DNA from: Streptomyces beigongshangae
GTDB lineage: Bacteria; Actinomycetota; Actinomycetes; Streptomycetales; Streptomycetaceae
Length of the DNA: 64,000 nucleotides
Direction: 5' to 3'
Assembly: GCF_019710745.1 (NCBI RefSeq)
Contig: NZ_JAHKJW010000001.1
Coordinates: 249,140-313,139, forward strand
Both the position numbers and the translations under genes were made by a program. Under the pieces are notes generated by a model. It had not been told where the DNA came from. It saw only the letters and a list, made by a program, of their open reading frames with translations, and made no database searches. Below, piece after piece: positions 43,402 to 51,910 of this stretch (the stretch's first letter is position 1; every line of letters starts with the position of its first letter).

Positions 43402-43473
43402 ATGCTCACGCACCAGCCCTTCGGCTTTACCTATGGCAACCGGCCCACCGGCTGCCATGGTCGTGCTGCTTGA
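43402..43473 (+). CDS. Leader peptide of the chorismate mutase attenuator
   Basis: A 23-codon open frame, reading MLTHQPFGFTYG followed by NRPTGCHGRAA, ends 22 nt before a strong terminator. It carries Phe, Phe and Tyr codons (TTC, TTT, TAT) close together, fitting control by phenylalanine/tyrosine supply for a chorismate mutase gene. It has no ribosome site, but the promoter places the transcript start at the ATG. The peptide itself is not expected to have a function. Confidence 0.7.
   Translation: MLTHQPFGFTYGNRPTGCHGRAA
43433..43458 (+). promoter_or_regulatory. Hairpin overlapping the leader peptide (pause/antiterminator candidate)
   Basis: ATGGCAACCGG (43433-43443) pairs with CCGGCTGCCAT (43448-43458) with one mismatch and a 4-nt loop. 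It overlaps the Tyr codon and the codons after it, so a ribosome stalled at Phe/Tyr would disrupt it. Confidence 0.6.
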
Positions 43474-43494
43474 GCAACTGACGAGCGACTTCCC

Positions 43495-43535
43495 AGGCGC
43501 CCCGGGCCGACAAGGCCCGGGGCGCCTGCGTTTTC
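43495..43535 (+). terminator. Attenuator terminator before the chorismate mutase gene
   Basis: AGGCGCCCCGGGCC (43495-43508) pairs perfectly with GGCCCGGGGCGCCT (43514-43527) across a 5-nt loop, followed by GCGTTTT. It is one of the few terminators here with a T-run. It stands 48 nt before the chorismate mutase ATG. Confidence 0.85.
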
Positions 43536-43582
43536 CGGTCCTCGCCGATCCGGGGCACCGCACCCGAAACGGAGCCCACCGC

Positions 43583-43873
43583 ATGAGCACCACCACCACC
43601 TCCGACAGGACCGGCGCCCGCACCGAAGAGGCCGCCGGCGTGATCGCCGGTGCCCGCGAGCGCATCGACACCCTCGACGACCGCATCATCGGTCTCGTCC
43701 AGGAACGCATGGCCGTCTCGGCGGTCGTCCAGGAGGCCCGCATCACCTCCGGCGGCCGCCGTGTGAACCTGGCCCGCGAGATGGAGGTGCTCGGCCACTA
43801 CAGGGAGGCCCTCGGCAAGCCGGGCACCGCCCTCGCGATGACCCTGCTGGAGTTGTGCCGGGGCCGCGTCTGA
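43583..43873 (+). CDS. Chorismate mutase (AroQ-type, short)
   Basis: The 96-residue all-helical protein fits the CM_2/AroQ fold: Arg in AGARERIDTLDDRIIGLVQ (helix 1), RMAVSAVVQEARITSGGRRV with the catalytic Arg/Lys region, and a third helix LAREMEVLGHYREALG. It would convert chorismate to prephenate for phenylalanine and tyrosine synthesis in the cytoplasm. It is preceded by a leader-peptide attenuator, the main sign of its control. The ATG at 43583 has GGAG about 10 nt upstream. Confidence 0.85.
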   Translation: MSTTTTSDRTGARTEEAAGVIAGARERIDTLDDRIIGLVQERMAVSAVVQEARITSGGRRVNLAREMEVLGHYREALGKPGTALAMTLLELCRGRV

Positions 43874-44466
43874 GGACGCGTACGGCATGCCCGGGCCGTC
43901 CCGTACGGCAGCGCGTACGGCACTCCGTACGACAGCGCGCGGGCCCGCCTACGACGGACGTCCGGGGCACGCACGTACGCATGCCCTCTCACCCGTACGG
44001 CGCGTGACCGTCCCGCGACGGGCTTCGTTGTCCCGAATGTCCGTGCCAGCCAGGGGCGGGCCCGAAGAACCACGCGTGGCTCCGCCGGGACGGGAGGCGT
44101 ACGGAAGTGCGCCGTGGGACCCCGTTCCGGAGAAGTGACCGGACGGCAGGGGACAGCGGCCCGGTCACCCAGGGAAGGTCGGCTCCGGGGACGCCCGGAG
44201 CCGGCCGGCGGAATCTGTGCAAGGGCGGTCGAAACGGTTGCGGAGGCCGCGGCCCATCGAGCACGATGCAGGGACAGCCCCGAGTCCCACAGCGGTACCC
44301 GCATCGCCTCGTCCTACCGCCATTGGTCGACACCACACGCACTCCCCCGGTGCGCCGGGGCGCCGACCGGCGGACAAGCCAAGAAGCGGCGCTACCCCCC
44401 CCAGCGCCGCCTCCGAGGCACCGGCGCTGCCCTGACGTCGGTGCTGACCACGAAGGGCCCCGTGGA
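43874..44466. other. Spacer between chorismate mutase and lipoprotein genes
   Basis: 593 bp with no convincing gene on either strand. It opens with GCGTACGGCA/GCGTACGGCACTCCGTACG iterations (about 43878-43940). I see no tRNA or known riboswitch. It ends with a strong hairpin (44451-44485) that terminates the minus-strand lipoprotein transcript. Confidence 0.55.
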
Positions 44467-44485
44467 TCACCCGCGGGGCCCTTCG
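44451..44485. terminator. Terminator at the 3' end of the lipoprotein gene
   Basis: CGAAGGGCCCCG (44451-44462) / CGGGGCCCTTCG (44474-44485), a perfect 12-bp stem with an 11-nt loop that spans the stop codon of the minus-strand gene ending at 44467. Confidence 0.75.
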
Positions 44486-45366
44486 CCCCTCCGCGCCACC
44501 CCGGCCAGTTTGGTGAGCTGCGCCTCGACGAGTTCCACCGGGACCTCGGCCCCGCCCGCCCGGAGCATGTTCATCGAGCTGAAGGCCACCAGCGTCGTAC
44601 CGTCGCGGACGACCGTGTACGCGGTCGGCACCTGCGCCCCCTCGATCGAGGCGACCAGCCTGAACGCGACGGATTCGTCCCCCAGGTCCGGGGCGTCCGC
44701 CGCCTTCACCTCGCCGTAGTCGTAGCCGCCGTGGCGGTACGAGGTGCAGCTCCTCGTCGCCGACCGCAGCCCGTCGATGACCTCGTCGGCCCCGTCCGAG
44801 TCGTACGAGAGGAGGGCGAGCGTGGTCACCGAGGCGTCCAGTTCGTCCTTCGCCCCGACACCGCGGCTGACCCCGGCCTCGAAGGCGGGGGTGGTGGCGA
44901 ACAGGAACATGTCGGCGATCGGCCCGCACTTCGACGGCGTGGCCGGGGAGGTCCGCCCCAGCAGGCCCGCCCCTCCCGACTCCTCGAACTCGTAGCCCTC
45001 GACGTCACCCGTCACGAGCACGGCCTTCCTCAACCGCGCCTCGGTCAGGGCCCCGGCCGTCCTCCGCTCCTTCCCGGTGCCCCGGGGGCCCGGCGTGGCC
45101 CGCCCCTCCTGACTCCCCCGGCCCTCCTCCGGGCCCCCGGGATTCCCCGGAGTTCCCCCGGCCGGCGTCCCGGACCGCCCTCCGCCGTCCGCCCGGCCGG
45201 TCTCCGCGGTGCTCCGCGACGACTTCCCGCCCCGGTCGTTCCGGTCGGAACCGTCCGGGCCGCCCGAACCGCCCGGGCCGCACGCCGCCGTGCAGGCGAG
45301 GGCGGCCACCGCCGCCACGGCCACCAGGGACCGTGCGATCCCGGCTCCCGCTCCTGCCGTCGTCAC
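44467..45366 (-). CDS. Lipoprotein of unknown function
   Basis: The 299-residue protein has an N-terminal membrane segment ending in a lipobox-like site (Cys25 in AALAC or Cys29 in CTAACG), a Gly/Ser/Arg/Pro-rich linker of about 65 residues, then a globular domain beginning LTEARLRKAVLVTGDVEGYE. Its build resembles the lipoprotein at 53540 (LSDGELEKLIIATADVKNFK). It is likely attached to the outer face of the membrane. The GTG start at 45366 overlaps the stop of the upstream membrane-protein gene (GTGA), so the two are coupled. Confidence 0.82.
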   Translation of the reverse strand: MTTAGAGAGIARSLVAVAAVAALACTAACGPGGSGGPDGSDRNDRGGKSSRSTAETGRADGGGRSGTPAGGTPGNPGGPEEGRGSQEGRATPGPRGTGKERRTAGALTEARLRKAVLVTGDVEGYEFEESGGAGLLGRTSPATPSKCGPIADMFLFATTPAFEAGVSRGVGAKDELDASVTTLALLSYDSDGADEVIDGLRSATRSCTSYRHGGYDYGEVKAADAPDLGDESVAFRLVASIEGAQVPTAYTVVRDGTTLVAFSSMNMLRAGGAEVPVELVEAQLTKLAGVARRGEGPRG

Positions 45367-46532
45367 GTCCGCGTCACCGTTCCGCACGCTTCCGTGCCGG
45401 AGTCGCCGATGTCCCGGCTGCGGTCGTACGGGTCGACCGCGGGCCCGCTCGGGGGCGCGCCCGTGGGACCGGTCGAGCCCGGTCCCGGGTGCAGGAAGCC
45501 GTCGTGGACGGAGCAGACCGTGTTGCCGATGTCGTTGTCGTTGTCGACGACCGCCAGCCTGCCCGGGGTCACCCGGTACTTCGCCGGGTCGGACATCCGC
45601 AGGTCGATGACGCGGCGGACGATGGTGCGGGCCACCTCGGTGGAGTCCGGGTCGGCCGGGGCCACCGCGTACACGAAGGTGTGGTCGGTGTGGATGTCCA
45701 GCGCCCCGTCCCGGCCCGCCTCGAAGGTCGTACGGCCCCGCACCTTGACCACGTCGCCGACGAGCCGCACCTCGTCCGGGTCGAAGCGGCTGAACATGCG
45801 CAGCGGATCGTTGTCCTCCCCGGGCTCGCGCAGCGAGGACCTCAGGCCGTCGACCAGTTCGGGCTGCCGGGGGTCGAGCACCTTGTCGAGCACGGTCCCG
45901 GGGGTGCCGCCGAGCAGGGTCCCGCGGTCGAGGTTCGCGTCGACCAGCAGGGCCCTGGTCTGTTCCAGGGCCCGGGCGACCTGGTCCTCGGAGAACACGC
46001 CGGCCGCCTTCGCCTCCGGCAGCACGATCCCGGCGGCGCCGTCGGCGTACCGGGCGGCCGGGGAGCCGGCGAAGGGCTCGTCCAGGGTGGGCGTTCCGGG
46101 TGCCGCGCCCGGGGCCGCGGTCTCGGGCGCGGTCTCCGCGGGCAGCGGGGCCACCGGCCGCGCGCCCGCCCCTGAATCCGTCTCCGACGAGCCCGTGCCG
46201 AAGGGGTCGCCCGGCAGCAGGGACGGCTTCATCGCGACCACGGCCACCGCGCCCGCGAGCACGACGCCGAGGACCGTCCACACCCTGCGGCGCCGGTTCC
46301 TGCGTCCCTGTGTCTCCTCCCAGGAGGGGCCGGTGCGCCAGCCCGGGGGCAGTTCGCCGCGCGCCTCCTGCTGCCGCAGCCGCTCGGTCACCATGCGGGC
46401 GCGCGCCGACGGCTCCTTGGGCGCCTGCGAGGCGCGGATGTCCCGCTCGCTGTCCTGGACGAACCGTGCCCACACGTCGTCCGGCACGGACTCACCGAGC
46501 TCCTCGGATCCCTCTGACGGCTTCTCGCCCAC
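45363..46532 (-). CDS. Single-pass membrane protein of unknown function
   Basis: The 389-residue protein has a charged cytoplasmic region (1-83), one membrane helix (about 84-101, VWTVLGVVLAGAVAVVAM), a Pro/Ala/Thr-rich stalk, and an extracytoplasmic domain from about 150 to 389 with two late Cys residues (GNTVCSVHDG, EACGTVTRT). No family is recognised. It is coupled to the lipoprotein downstream, which suggests a membrane complex. The GTG start at 46532 is weakly supported. Confidence 0.8.
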   Translation of the reverse strand: MGEKPSEGSEELGESVPDDVWARFVQDSERDIRASQAPKEPSARARMVTERLRQQEARGELPPGWRTGPSWEETQGRRNRRRRVWTVLGVVLAGAVAVVAMKPSLLPGDPFGTGSSETDSGAGARPVAPLPAETAPETAAPGAAPGTPTLDEPFAGSPAARYADGAAGIVLPEAKAAGVFSEDQVARALEQTRALLVDANLDRGTLLGGTPGTVLDKVLDPRQPELVDGLRSSLREPGEDNDPLRMFSRFDPDEVRLVGDVVKVRGRTTFEAGRDGALDIHTDHTFVYAVAPADPDSTEVARTIVRRVIDLRMSDPAKYRVTPGRLAVVDNDNDIGNTVCSVHDGFLHPGPGSTGPTGAPPSGPAVDPYDRSRDIGDSGTEACGTVTRT

Positions 46533-46806
46533 GGCACTCGCGCCTCTCCCCCGTCGCCGGCCCGTCGGCCGGCTTCCTGAACGACAGTCAAACGAGGGTC
46601 AGTTCTAGGCGGTGCGCACGGAAGTTCACAAGTCGGCCCTTTGTGTGACGCAGCCCACATAAAAGTTGTGTGAGTTTCAGGGCAACCCTTCACAGGGGTC
46701 ACAGGTCTCACATGCGGAACCAACGGCCATACCCGCGACCGCCACGCGGAGGCCTCCCGAATCTCGTGCCGCGACGACGTGGCGCACCGGACTTTCCGAG
46801 GTCTTC
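46533..46806. promoter_or_regulatory. Divergent promoter region with TGTGTGA repeats
   Basis: Two TGTGTGA boxes (about 46641 and 46667) flank a CACATAAAAG patch, followed by TTCACAGGGGTCACAGGTCTCACA. This AT-richer block likely holds the promoter and regulator sites of the LAETG protein gene. The regulator is unknown. Confidence 0.45.
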
Positions 46807-47844
46807 ATGAAGCTCCGCCGTGTCATGGCCGCCGCGGCCACGACGGCTGTCATAGCCCCGCTCGCGCTGCTGTCGGCTCCGGCCGCCTTCGCGACCCCGT
46901 CGCCCAGCGAGTCCACGTCCGCGGCGCCGACCGCGACCGGGAGCGAGACCGGGTCCGCGTCCCCCACGGAGGCGCCCGGGACGACGGCGCCGGGCACCGA
47001 GATCCCCTCGGACGCCCCGAGCACTAGCGCCAGCACGTCGCCGACCGGATCCGCGTCCCAGTCCGCTTCGGAGACCCCCGAACCGGGTGAGGAGTCGGAG
47101 GAGCCGGGCGGGGAGCCGGAGGAGCCGGTCGACCCGGACGCCCCCTTCTGCGAGGACCTCGACGAGAACTACGGCGACGCCAAGGTCTCCGCGGACATCA
47201 AGGGCCTGCCGGGCAAGATCGTCGCGGGTGACGGTTTCCACGACTTCGAGCTGGTCGTCACCAACGAGTCGAAGACCGACATCGACGGTGTCGCCTTCTA
47301 CGCCGAGATCGAGAACTACGAGTTCGACGAGGCGAAGTACCTCAGCCCGTACGTCACGCTGCAGTTCAAGAACACCGAGTCCGGCAAGTGGGAGCGGATC
47401 GGCGACGAGAACTGGGCCGGCAACTACTTCTTCTACGTCGAGGAGCTGAAGTCCGCGGCGAGCGAGAAGGTCGACCTGCGCTTCAGCATCGACAAGGGCG
47501 CCCCGGCCGGTGACTCGTACTCCTTCGGCTCCGGCGCCTACCTGGACAACGTCGAGGGTCAGGACTGCGTCGCCGAGGGCTGGGCGCAGTACGACTTCGA
47601 GGTGCTGAAGGCCGGTGCGACCAACCCCGACCCGGGTAGTACCGCGACGCCGAACGACGACGCCGACAAGGAGCCGGTGAAGAAGCCGCAGGGCGACGTC
47701 TCCGAGCTGCCGACCGGCAGCCTCGCCGAGACCGGCTCGAACTCCGCCCTGCCGACCATCGGCCTCGTGGGCGGTGCGGCGCTCGTCGCCGGTGCGGGAG
47801 CCGTGTTCGTCGCCCGCCGCCGCAAGGCCGGCAGCGACGCGTAG
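46807..47844 (+). CDS. LAETG-anchored surface protein
   Basis: The 345-residue protein has a signal peptide (residues 1-29, ending SAPAAFA), a Ser/Thr/Pro/Glu-rich stalk (about 30-110), and a globular domain (about 110-275) with FCEDLDENYGD and beta-sandwich repeats (FHDFELVVTNESKTDIDGV). A sortase signal LAETG starts at about 306, with a hydrophobic helix and RRRKAGSDA tail. LAxTG is the class E sortase motif of Streptomyces. It should be covalently fixed to peptidoglycan. Its ligand is unknown. Confidence 0.92.
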   Translation: MKLRRVMAAAATTAVIAPLALLSAPAAFATPSPSESTSAAPTATGSETGSASPTEAPGTTAPGTEIPSDAPSTSASTSPTGSASQSASETPEPGEESEEPGGEPEEPVDPDAPFCEDLDENYGDAKVSADIKGLPGKIVAGDGFHDFELVVTNESKTDIDGVAFYAEIENYEFDEAKYLSPYVTLQFKNTESGKWERIGDENWAGNYFFYVEELKSAASEKVDLRFSIDKGAPAGDSYSFGSGAYLDNVEGQDCVAEGWAQYDFEVLKAGATNPDPGSTATPNDDADKEPVKKPQGDVSELPTGSLAETGSNSALPTIGLVGGAALVAGAGAVFVARRRKAGSDA

Positions 47845-47943
47845 TTCCGCCGGGGGCGGGGACGACCGCGGGTCCGGTGGGGGCCGGTCGCGCGGTTCCC
47901 CGCGCCCCTGAAGGGGCTTGCTCGTTCGCCCCGTACATGACGT

Positions 47944-47977
47944 GAGGACCTGCGCTCGGAGGGGGGCGCAGGTCCTC
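47944..47977. terminator. Bidirectional terminator between the LAETG protein and the GMC oxidoreductase
   Basis: GAGGACCTGCGC (47944-47955) / GCGCAGGTCCTC (47966-47977), a perfect 12-bp stem with a 10-nt loop, lies between convergent genes. Confidence 0.8.
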
Positions 47978-47999
47978 CGTCACTCCTCCGGGGGTGTCG

Positions 48000-49778
48000 T
48001 CACTTCTTCGGGGGCATCGTCGGCATGCCCAGGAACGGGAGCTTCAGGGCCCCGAACGCCTCCGCGGGGACCGCGGGCCTGAGCGGCTCGACCGGCTTCA
48101 GGCGCTCGTAGGCGGCGCCCTGCGCCGGACGCGGGTCCGCCTCGCCCTTGTTGGGCCAGTACGACATCGCGCGCTCGGCCTGCGCGGTGATGGTCAGCGA
48201 CGGGTTCACGCCCAGGTTCGCCGATATCGCGGCGCCGTCGACGACGGAGATGCCAGGGTGCCCGTACAGCCGGTGGTACGGGTCGATGACCCCTTCCCGC
48301 GCGGACGCGCCGATCGGGCAGCCGCCGAGGAAGTGCGCGGTCAGCGGTGTGCCCATGAGTTCACCGATGTTCGAGCCGGCGAAGCCGTTGATCTCCTCGG
48401 CGATCGCGCTGGCGCCCTCCGAGGCCGCCTTGATCTGCTTCGGGTTGGGCGCGCCGTGGCCCTGCCGTGCCGTCAGCAGGCCCTTGCCCGGGCCCTTCGT
48501 CTTCAGGTAGGTCGTCAGGGAGTTGTCCAGGGACTGCATCACCAGGCCGATGATGGTCCGCTCCGACCAGCGGCGGTTCGAGAGCGAGCGGGCCAGGCGG
48601 CTGGGGTGCCGCACCGCGTTGGCCAGCCAGGCGAGCACCCGCGAGGAGCCCTCGGTGTAGGGGACCTGGAGGATCGACAGGCTGCCCATCGAGTTCGACC
48701 CCCGGCCGTAGCGGACGGGCTCGATGTGGGTGCTGGGGTCCGGGTGGATCGAGGACGTGATCGCGACCCCGCGGGTGAAGTCGACCTTCGCCCGGCCGGT
48801 GGCCCTGCGGTAGCGGCGGTTGTCGGTCTGCGCGCCGACCAGGGCCTCGGAGTTCGTACGGGTCAGCTCGCCCAGCCGGTCCGACAGGTGCGGGAGCTGC
48901 CCGCCCGCCTTCATGCGGTGCAGCAGCGTCTGCGTACCGTACGTGCCGGCCGCGAGGACGACCCGGCGGGCCCTGAAAACACGGGCCCCGCCCTTGCGCC
49001 CGCGGTCCGTCGGGAGGGTCGAGACGGCGTACCCGCCCCGCGGGTCGTCCGTGACGGACGTGACGGTCGTCAGGGGGTGGACGACCGCGCCGGCCTTCTC
49101 GGCGAGGTACAGGTAGTTCTCGGTGAGGGTGTTCTTCGCGCCGTGCCGGCAGCCCGTCATGCACTCGCCGCACTCGGCGCACGCGCTGCGGGCCGGGCCC
49201 GCGCCGCCGAAGTACGGGTCGTCGACCTGCTGTCCCGGCCGCGCCTCCACGGTCCCGTCGGCGTCCCTGCCGTCGCCGAAGAACACCCCGACCGGCGCCA
49301 GGTGGAAGGTGTCGCCCACGCCCATCCGCTCGGCGGCCGCCTTGAGGTGGACGTCCGAGGGGGTCATGGTCGGGTTGAGCCGTACGCCGAGCATGCGCTG
49401 CGCCTGGTCGTAGTACGGCTTCAGCTCCTCCTGCCAGTCGGTGATGTCCTTCCACTGCGGGTCCTGGAAGAACGGCTTGGGCGGTATGTAGAGGGTGTTG
49501 GCGTAGTTGAGCGAACCGCCGCCGACGCCCGCGCCCGCGAGCACCATGACGTTGCCGAGGAGGTGGATGCGCTGGATGCCGTACATACCGAGTTTCGGCG
49601 CCCAGAGGTAGTTCTTCAGGTCCCAGGAGTTCCTGGGGAGCGTGGCGCGGGTGAACCGGCGGCCGGCCTCCAGGACGCCGACGTCGTAGCCCTTCTCCGT
49701 CAGGCGCAGGGCCGTCACCGAGCCGCCGAAGCCCGAACCCACGACGATGACGTCGTAGTCGTAAGTGTCCTGAGGCAC
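48000..49778 (-). CDS. GMC-family FAD oxidoreductase (cholesterol-oxidase-like)
   Basis: The 592-residue protein begins with the FAD-binding fold YDVIVVGSGFGGSVTALRL, then NVMVLAGAGVGGGSLNYANT and a C-terminal VVDGAAISANLGVNPSLT. Between them lies a Cys cluster, CAECGECMTGCRHGAKN (about 198-214), like that of the actinobacterial ChoD-type GMC enzymes; its role is not established here. The enzyme likely oxidises a sterol or other alcohol. It starts at GTG 49778 and lies 67 bp after the SSADH gene, so the two may be co-transcribed. Confidence 0.9.
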   Translation of the reverse strand: MPQDTYDYDVIVVGSGFGGSVTALRLTEKGYDVGVLEAGRRFTRATLPRNSWDLKNYLWAPKLGMYGIQRIHLLGNVMVLAGAGVGGGSLNYANTLYIPPKPFFQDPQWKDITDWQEELKPYYDQAQRMLGVRLNPTMTPSDVHLKAAAERMGVGDTFHLAPVGVFFGDGRDADGTVEARPGQQVDDPYFGGAGPARSACAECGECMTGCRHGAKNTLTENYLYLAEKAGAVVHPLTTVTSVTDDPRGGYAVSTLPTDRGRKGGARVFRARRVVLAAGTYGTQTLLHRMKAGGQLPHLSDRLGELTRTNSEALVGAQTDNRRYRRATGRAKVDFTRGVAITSSIHPDPSTHIEPVRYGRGSNSMGSLSILQVPYTEGSSRVLAWLANAVRHPSRLARSLSNRRWSERTIIGLVMQSLDNSLTTYLKTKGPGKGLLTARQGHGAPNPKQIKAASEGASAIAEEINGFAGSNIGELMGTPLTAHFLGGCPIGASAREGVIDPYHRLYGHPGISVVDGAAISANLGVNPSLTITAQAERAMSYWPNKGEADPRPAQGAAYERLKPVEPLRPAVPAEAFGALKLPFLGMPTMPPKK

Positions 49779-49845
49779 GCGCTGTCTCCCCTTCGAGTGT
49801 GCAGTGCGGGTGGTTCGTGAGGGCTCGCGCCCCTCGCGGGCGGGC

Positions 49846-51471
49846 CTAGCGGAAGCGGAGTGCCTTCATCAGGCGGAGGCTGCGGGTCATCAGGGCGGCG
49901 TACTTCTCGTCGTCCATGCCCAGGGACGGGCCCATCGGCAGCAGGCGCTGCCGGGCCACCGTCTGGGCCTCCGTGTACTTGAGGATGCCCTCGGAGCCGT
50001 GGCGGCGGCCGAGGCCGGAGTCCTTCATGCCGCCCATGGGCGACTGGACGCTGCCGTACGCGGGCCCGTACCCCTCGTTGATGTTGACCGTCCCGGTCCG
50101 CAGCCGGGCGGCGAGCGCGGCGCCCCGGCGGCCGTCCTTCGTCCAGACCGACGAGTTGAGGCCGTACGCCGTGGCGTTGGCGGCCTCGACCACCTCGTCC
50201 TCGTCCTCGAACCGGTAGACCGAGACGACCGGGCCGAAGGTCTCCTCGGCGCAGACCGCCATGGGCGCCTCGACGCCGTCGAGGATGGTCGGCTCGAAGA
50301 AGTACGGGCCGATGTCCGGGCGCGCCACCCCGCCCGCGACGACCGTCGCCCCCTTGGCGACGGCCTCCTCGACGTGCCGGGTCACGGTCTCCAGCTGGCG
50401 TTCGCCGACCAGCGAGCCCATGTCGGCGCCGTACGCGAGGGACGTGCCGAGCCGCATCGCCCTGGTGCGTGCGGCGAACCGCTCCAGGAACGCGTCCGCG
50501 ACCGACTCGTGGACGTAGAGCCGCTCGATGGAGATGCACAGCTGGCCGGCCGAGGAGAAGCAGGCGCGGACCGCGCCGGCCGCCGCCCTGTCGATGTCGG
50601 CGTCCCGGAGGACCAGCATGGCGTTCTTGCCGCCGAGTTCGAGGGACACGCCGACCAGCCGGGCCGCGGCGCCCTGCGCGACCTCGCGGCCCGTACGGGT
50701 GGAGCCGGTGAAGGAGACGTAGTCGGCGTGCCTGACGACCTCCGGGCCGACGACGGGGCCCTCGCCGAGGACGACCTGGAAGACGCCGGCCGGCAGCCCC
50801 GCCTCGATCAGCAGGTCACGGGCCCACAGGGCGGTGAGGCAGGTCTCGGTGTCGGGCTTCATCACGACGGCGTTGCCCGCGGCGAAGGCGGGCAGCGCGT
50901 CGCCGACGGACAGCTCCAGGGGGTAGTTCCAGGGGGCTATCTGACCGACGACCCCTCGCGGGTGGCGCAACTCGGTGACCTGGGTGAGGGCCGGCATGGC
51001 ACCCGCGTGCCGCTTGGGGCGCAGGTGGAAGGGCGCCCGGCGGCCGTAGTGGCGGGCCGCGACGGCGACCGCCTGGATCTCCTCGTGGGCGTGCAGACGG
51101 GCCTTGCCGGTCTCCAGCTGGATCAGGTCCAGCACCTCGGCCTGGCGGGCGAGCACGAGGTCGTGGAAGCGCAGGAGGACGGCCGCCCGCTCCTTCACCG
51201 GTGTCCGTGCCCATACGGACTGGGCGGCGCGGGCCAGCTCGTAAGCCCGTGCCACGTCCTGCGGCGTCGACTCCGGCAGGTCGGCCAGCTTCTCTCCGGT
51301 GAACGGCGTGTGGCTGGCGGTGCGGCCCGAGCCGACCACGTCGCGCGTGAGCTGTGCGATCAACTCCGGCGTGACCACGTCGGCCGCCGTGCGGGCGCCC
51401 GCGGGAGCGGGCGCGAGGGGGTTGGTGCCGGTCTTCTCCGGGGTCTGTGCCGGAGCCTGCGAGTCCGTCAT
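49846..51471 (-). CDS. gabD2: Succinate-semialdehyde dehydrogenase
   Basis: The 541-residue NAD(P)-dependent aldehyde dehydrogenase has the cofactor-binding WNYPLELSVGDALPAF, FTGSTRTGREVA, the catalytic Glu in SLELGGKNAML and the catalytic Cys in SSAGQLCISIERLYV. Long N-terminal extension and SAGQLCISIERL motif match the GabD2 group, converting succinate semialdehyde to succinate. It precedes the GMC oxidoreductase on the same strand. The substrate is inferred from family similarity. Confidence 0.88.
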   Translation of the reverse strand: MTDSQAPAQTPEKTGTNPLAPAPAGARTAADVVTPELIAQLTRDVVGSGRTASHTPFTGEKLADLPESTPQDVARAYELARAAQSVWARTPVKERAAVLLRFHDLVLARQAEVLDLIQLETGKARLHAHEEIQAVAVAARHYGRRAPFHLRPKRHAGAMPALTQVTELRHPRGVVGQIAPWNYPLELSVGDALPAFAAGNAVVMKPDTETCLTALWARDLLIEAGLPAGVFQVVLGEGPVVGPEVVRHADYVSFTGSTRTGREVAQGAAARLVGVSLELGGKNAMLVLRDADIDRAAAGAVRACFSSAGQLCISIERLYVHESVADAFLERFAARTRAMRLGTSLAYGADMGSLVGERQLETVTRHVEEAVAKGATVVAGGVARPDIGPYFFEPTILDGVEAPMAVCAEETFGPVVSVYRFEDEDEVVEAANATAYGLNSSVWTKDGRRGAALAARLRTGTVNINEGYGPAYGSVQSPMGGMKDSGLGRRHGSEGILKYTEAQTVARQRLLPMGPSLGMDDEKYAALMTRSLRLMKALRFR

Positions 51472-51910
51472 GAGCGGCAGGGTATGCCCGTTCGGGCACT
51501 TTGGGTACCCGTCGGTAACAGGGTTTCACCGACCACACACACGGCGCCAGTGATCACTGGCGGCAAACTGTCTGATCAGGCTGTTGTCAGCGCAGGAATC
51601 GGCGGTCCGGACGGACGGGGACGCCGGAGCCGGCGGCCGCAGCCGTCTCTCCGAGTCACCTCACGGCTCGGCCCCGCGCCGTTTGCGTGCCCCTTCACAC
51701 ACGGCCGTGCCCCTTCACACACGGCCGCGTCCCTTTCCCCGGCCCGACGTCCCTTTCTCCGCCCGCCGTCCCCTTCGGCACGTCCACCCGCAGTCCGTGC
51801 ATCCGCAGTCCGTACGTCCGGCTGCCGTCGGCGAGGGTCGTCGGCTCCATGGCGCGCGGGCTCCATGACGTGAGGGCTCCATGACGTGGGCCGGCGGGCC
51901 GCGGGGGGTG
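51472..51910. other. Divergent-side spacer upstream of the SSADH gene with tandem repeats
   Basis: 439 bp without a gene. It contains an operator-like palindrome (51506-51517) upstream of the SSADH start, two 20-bp copies of CGTGCCCCTTCACACACGGC (about 51685-51727), CGCAGTCCGT iterations (about 51789-51820), and a GGCTCCATGACGTGAG repeat (about 51847-51898). Confidence 0.6.
51506..51517. promoter_or_regulatory. Operator-like palindrome upstream of SSADH
   Basis: TACC-CGTC-GGTA within GGGTACCCGTCGGTAACAGG. Inverted TACC/GGTA arms about 35 bp upstream of the minus-strand start suggest a regulator site. It is short, so chance is possible. Confidence 0.35.

Noticed and set aside
44107..46608. 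An 833-codon plus-strand frame opposite the lipoprotein/membrane-protein pair
   Set aside because: No family features; the minus strand has a lipobox, membrane helix and coupled starts.
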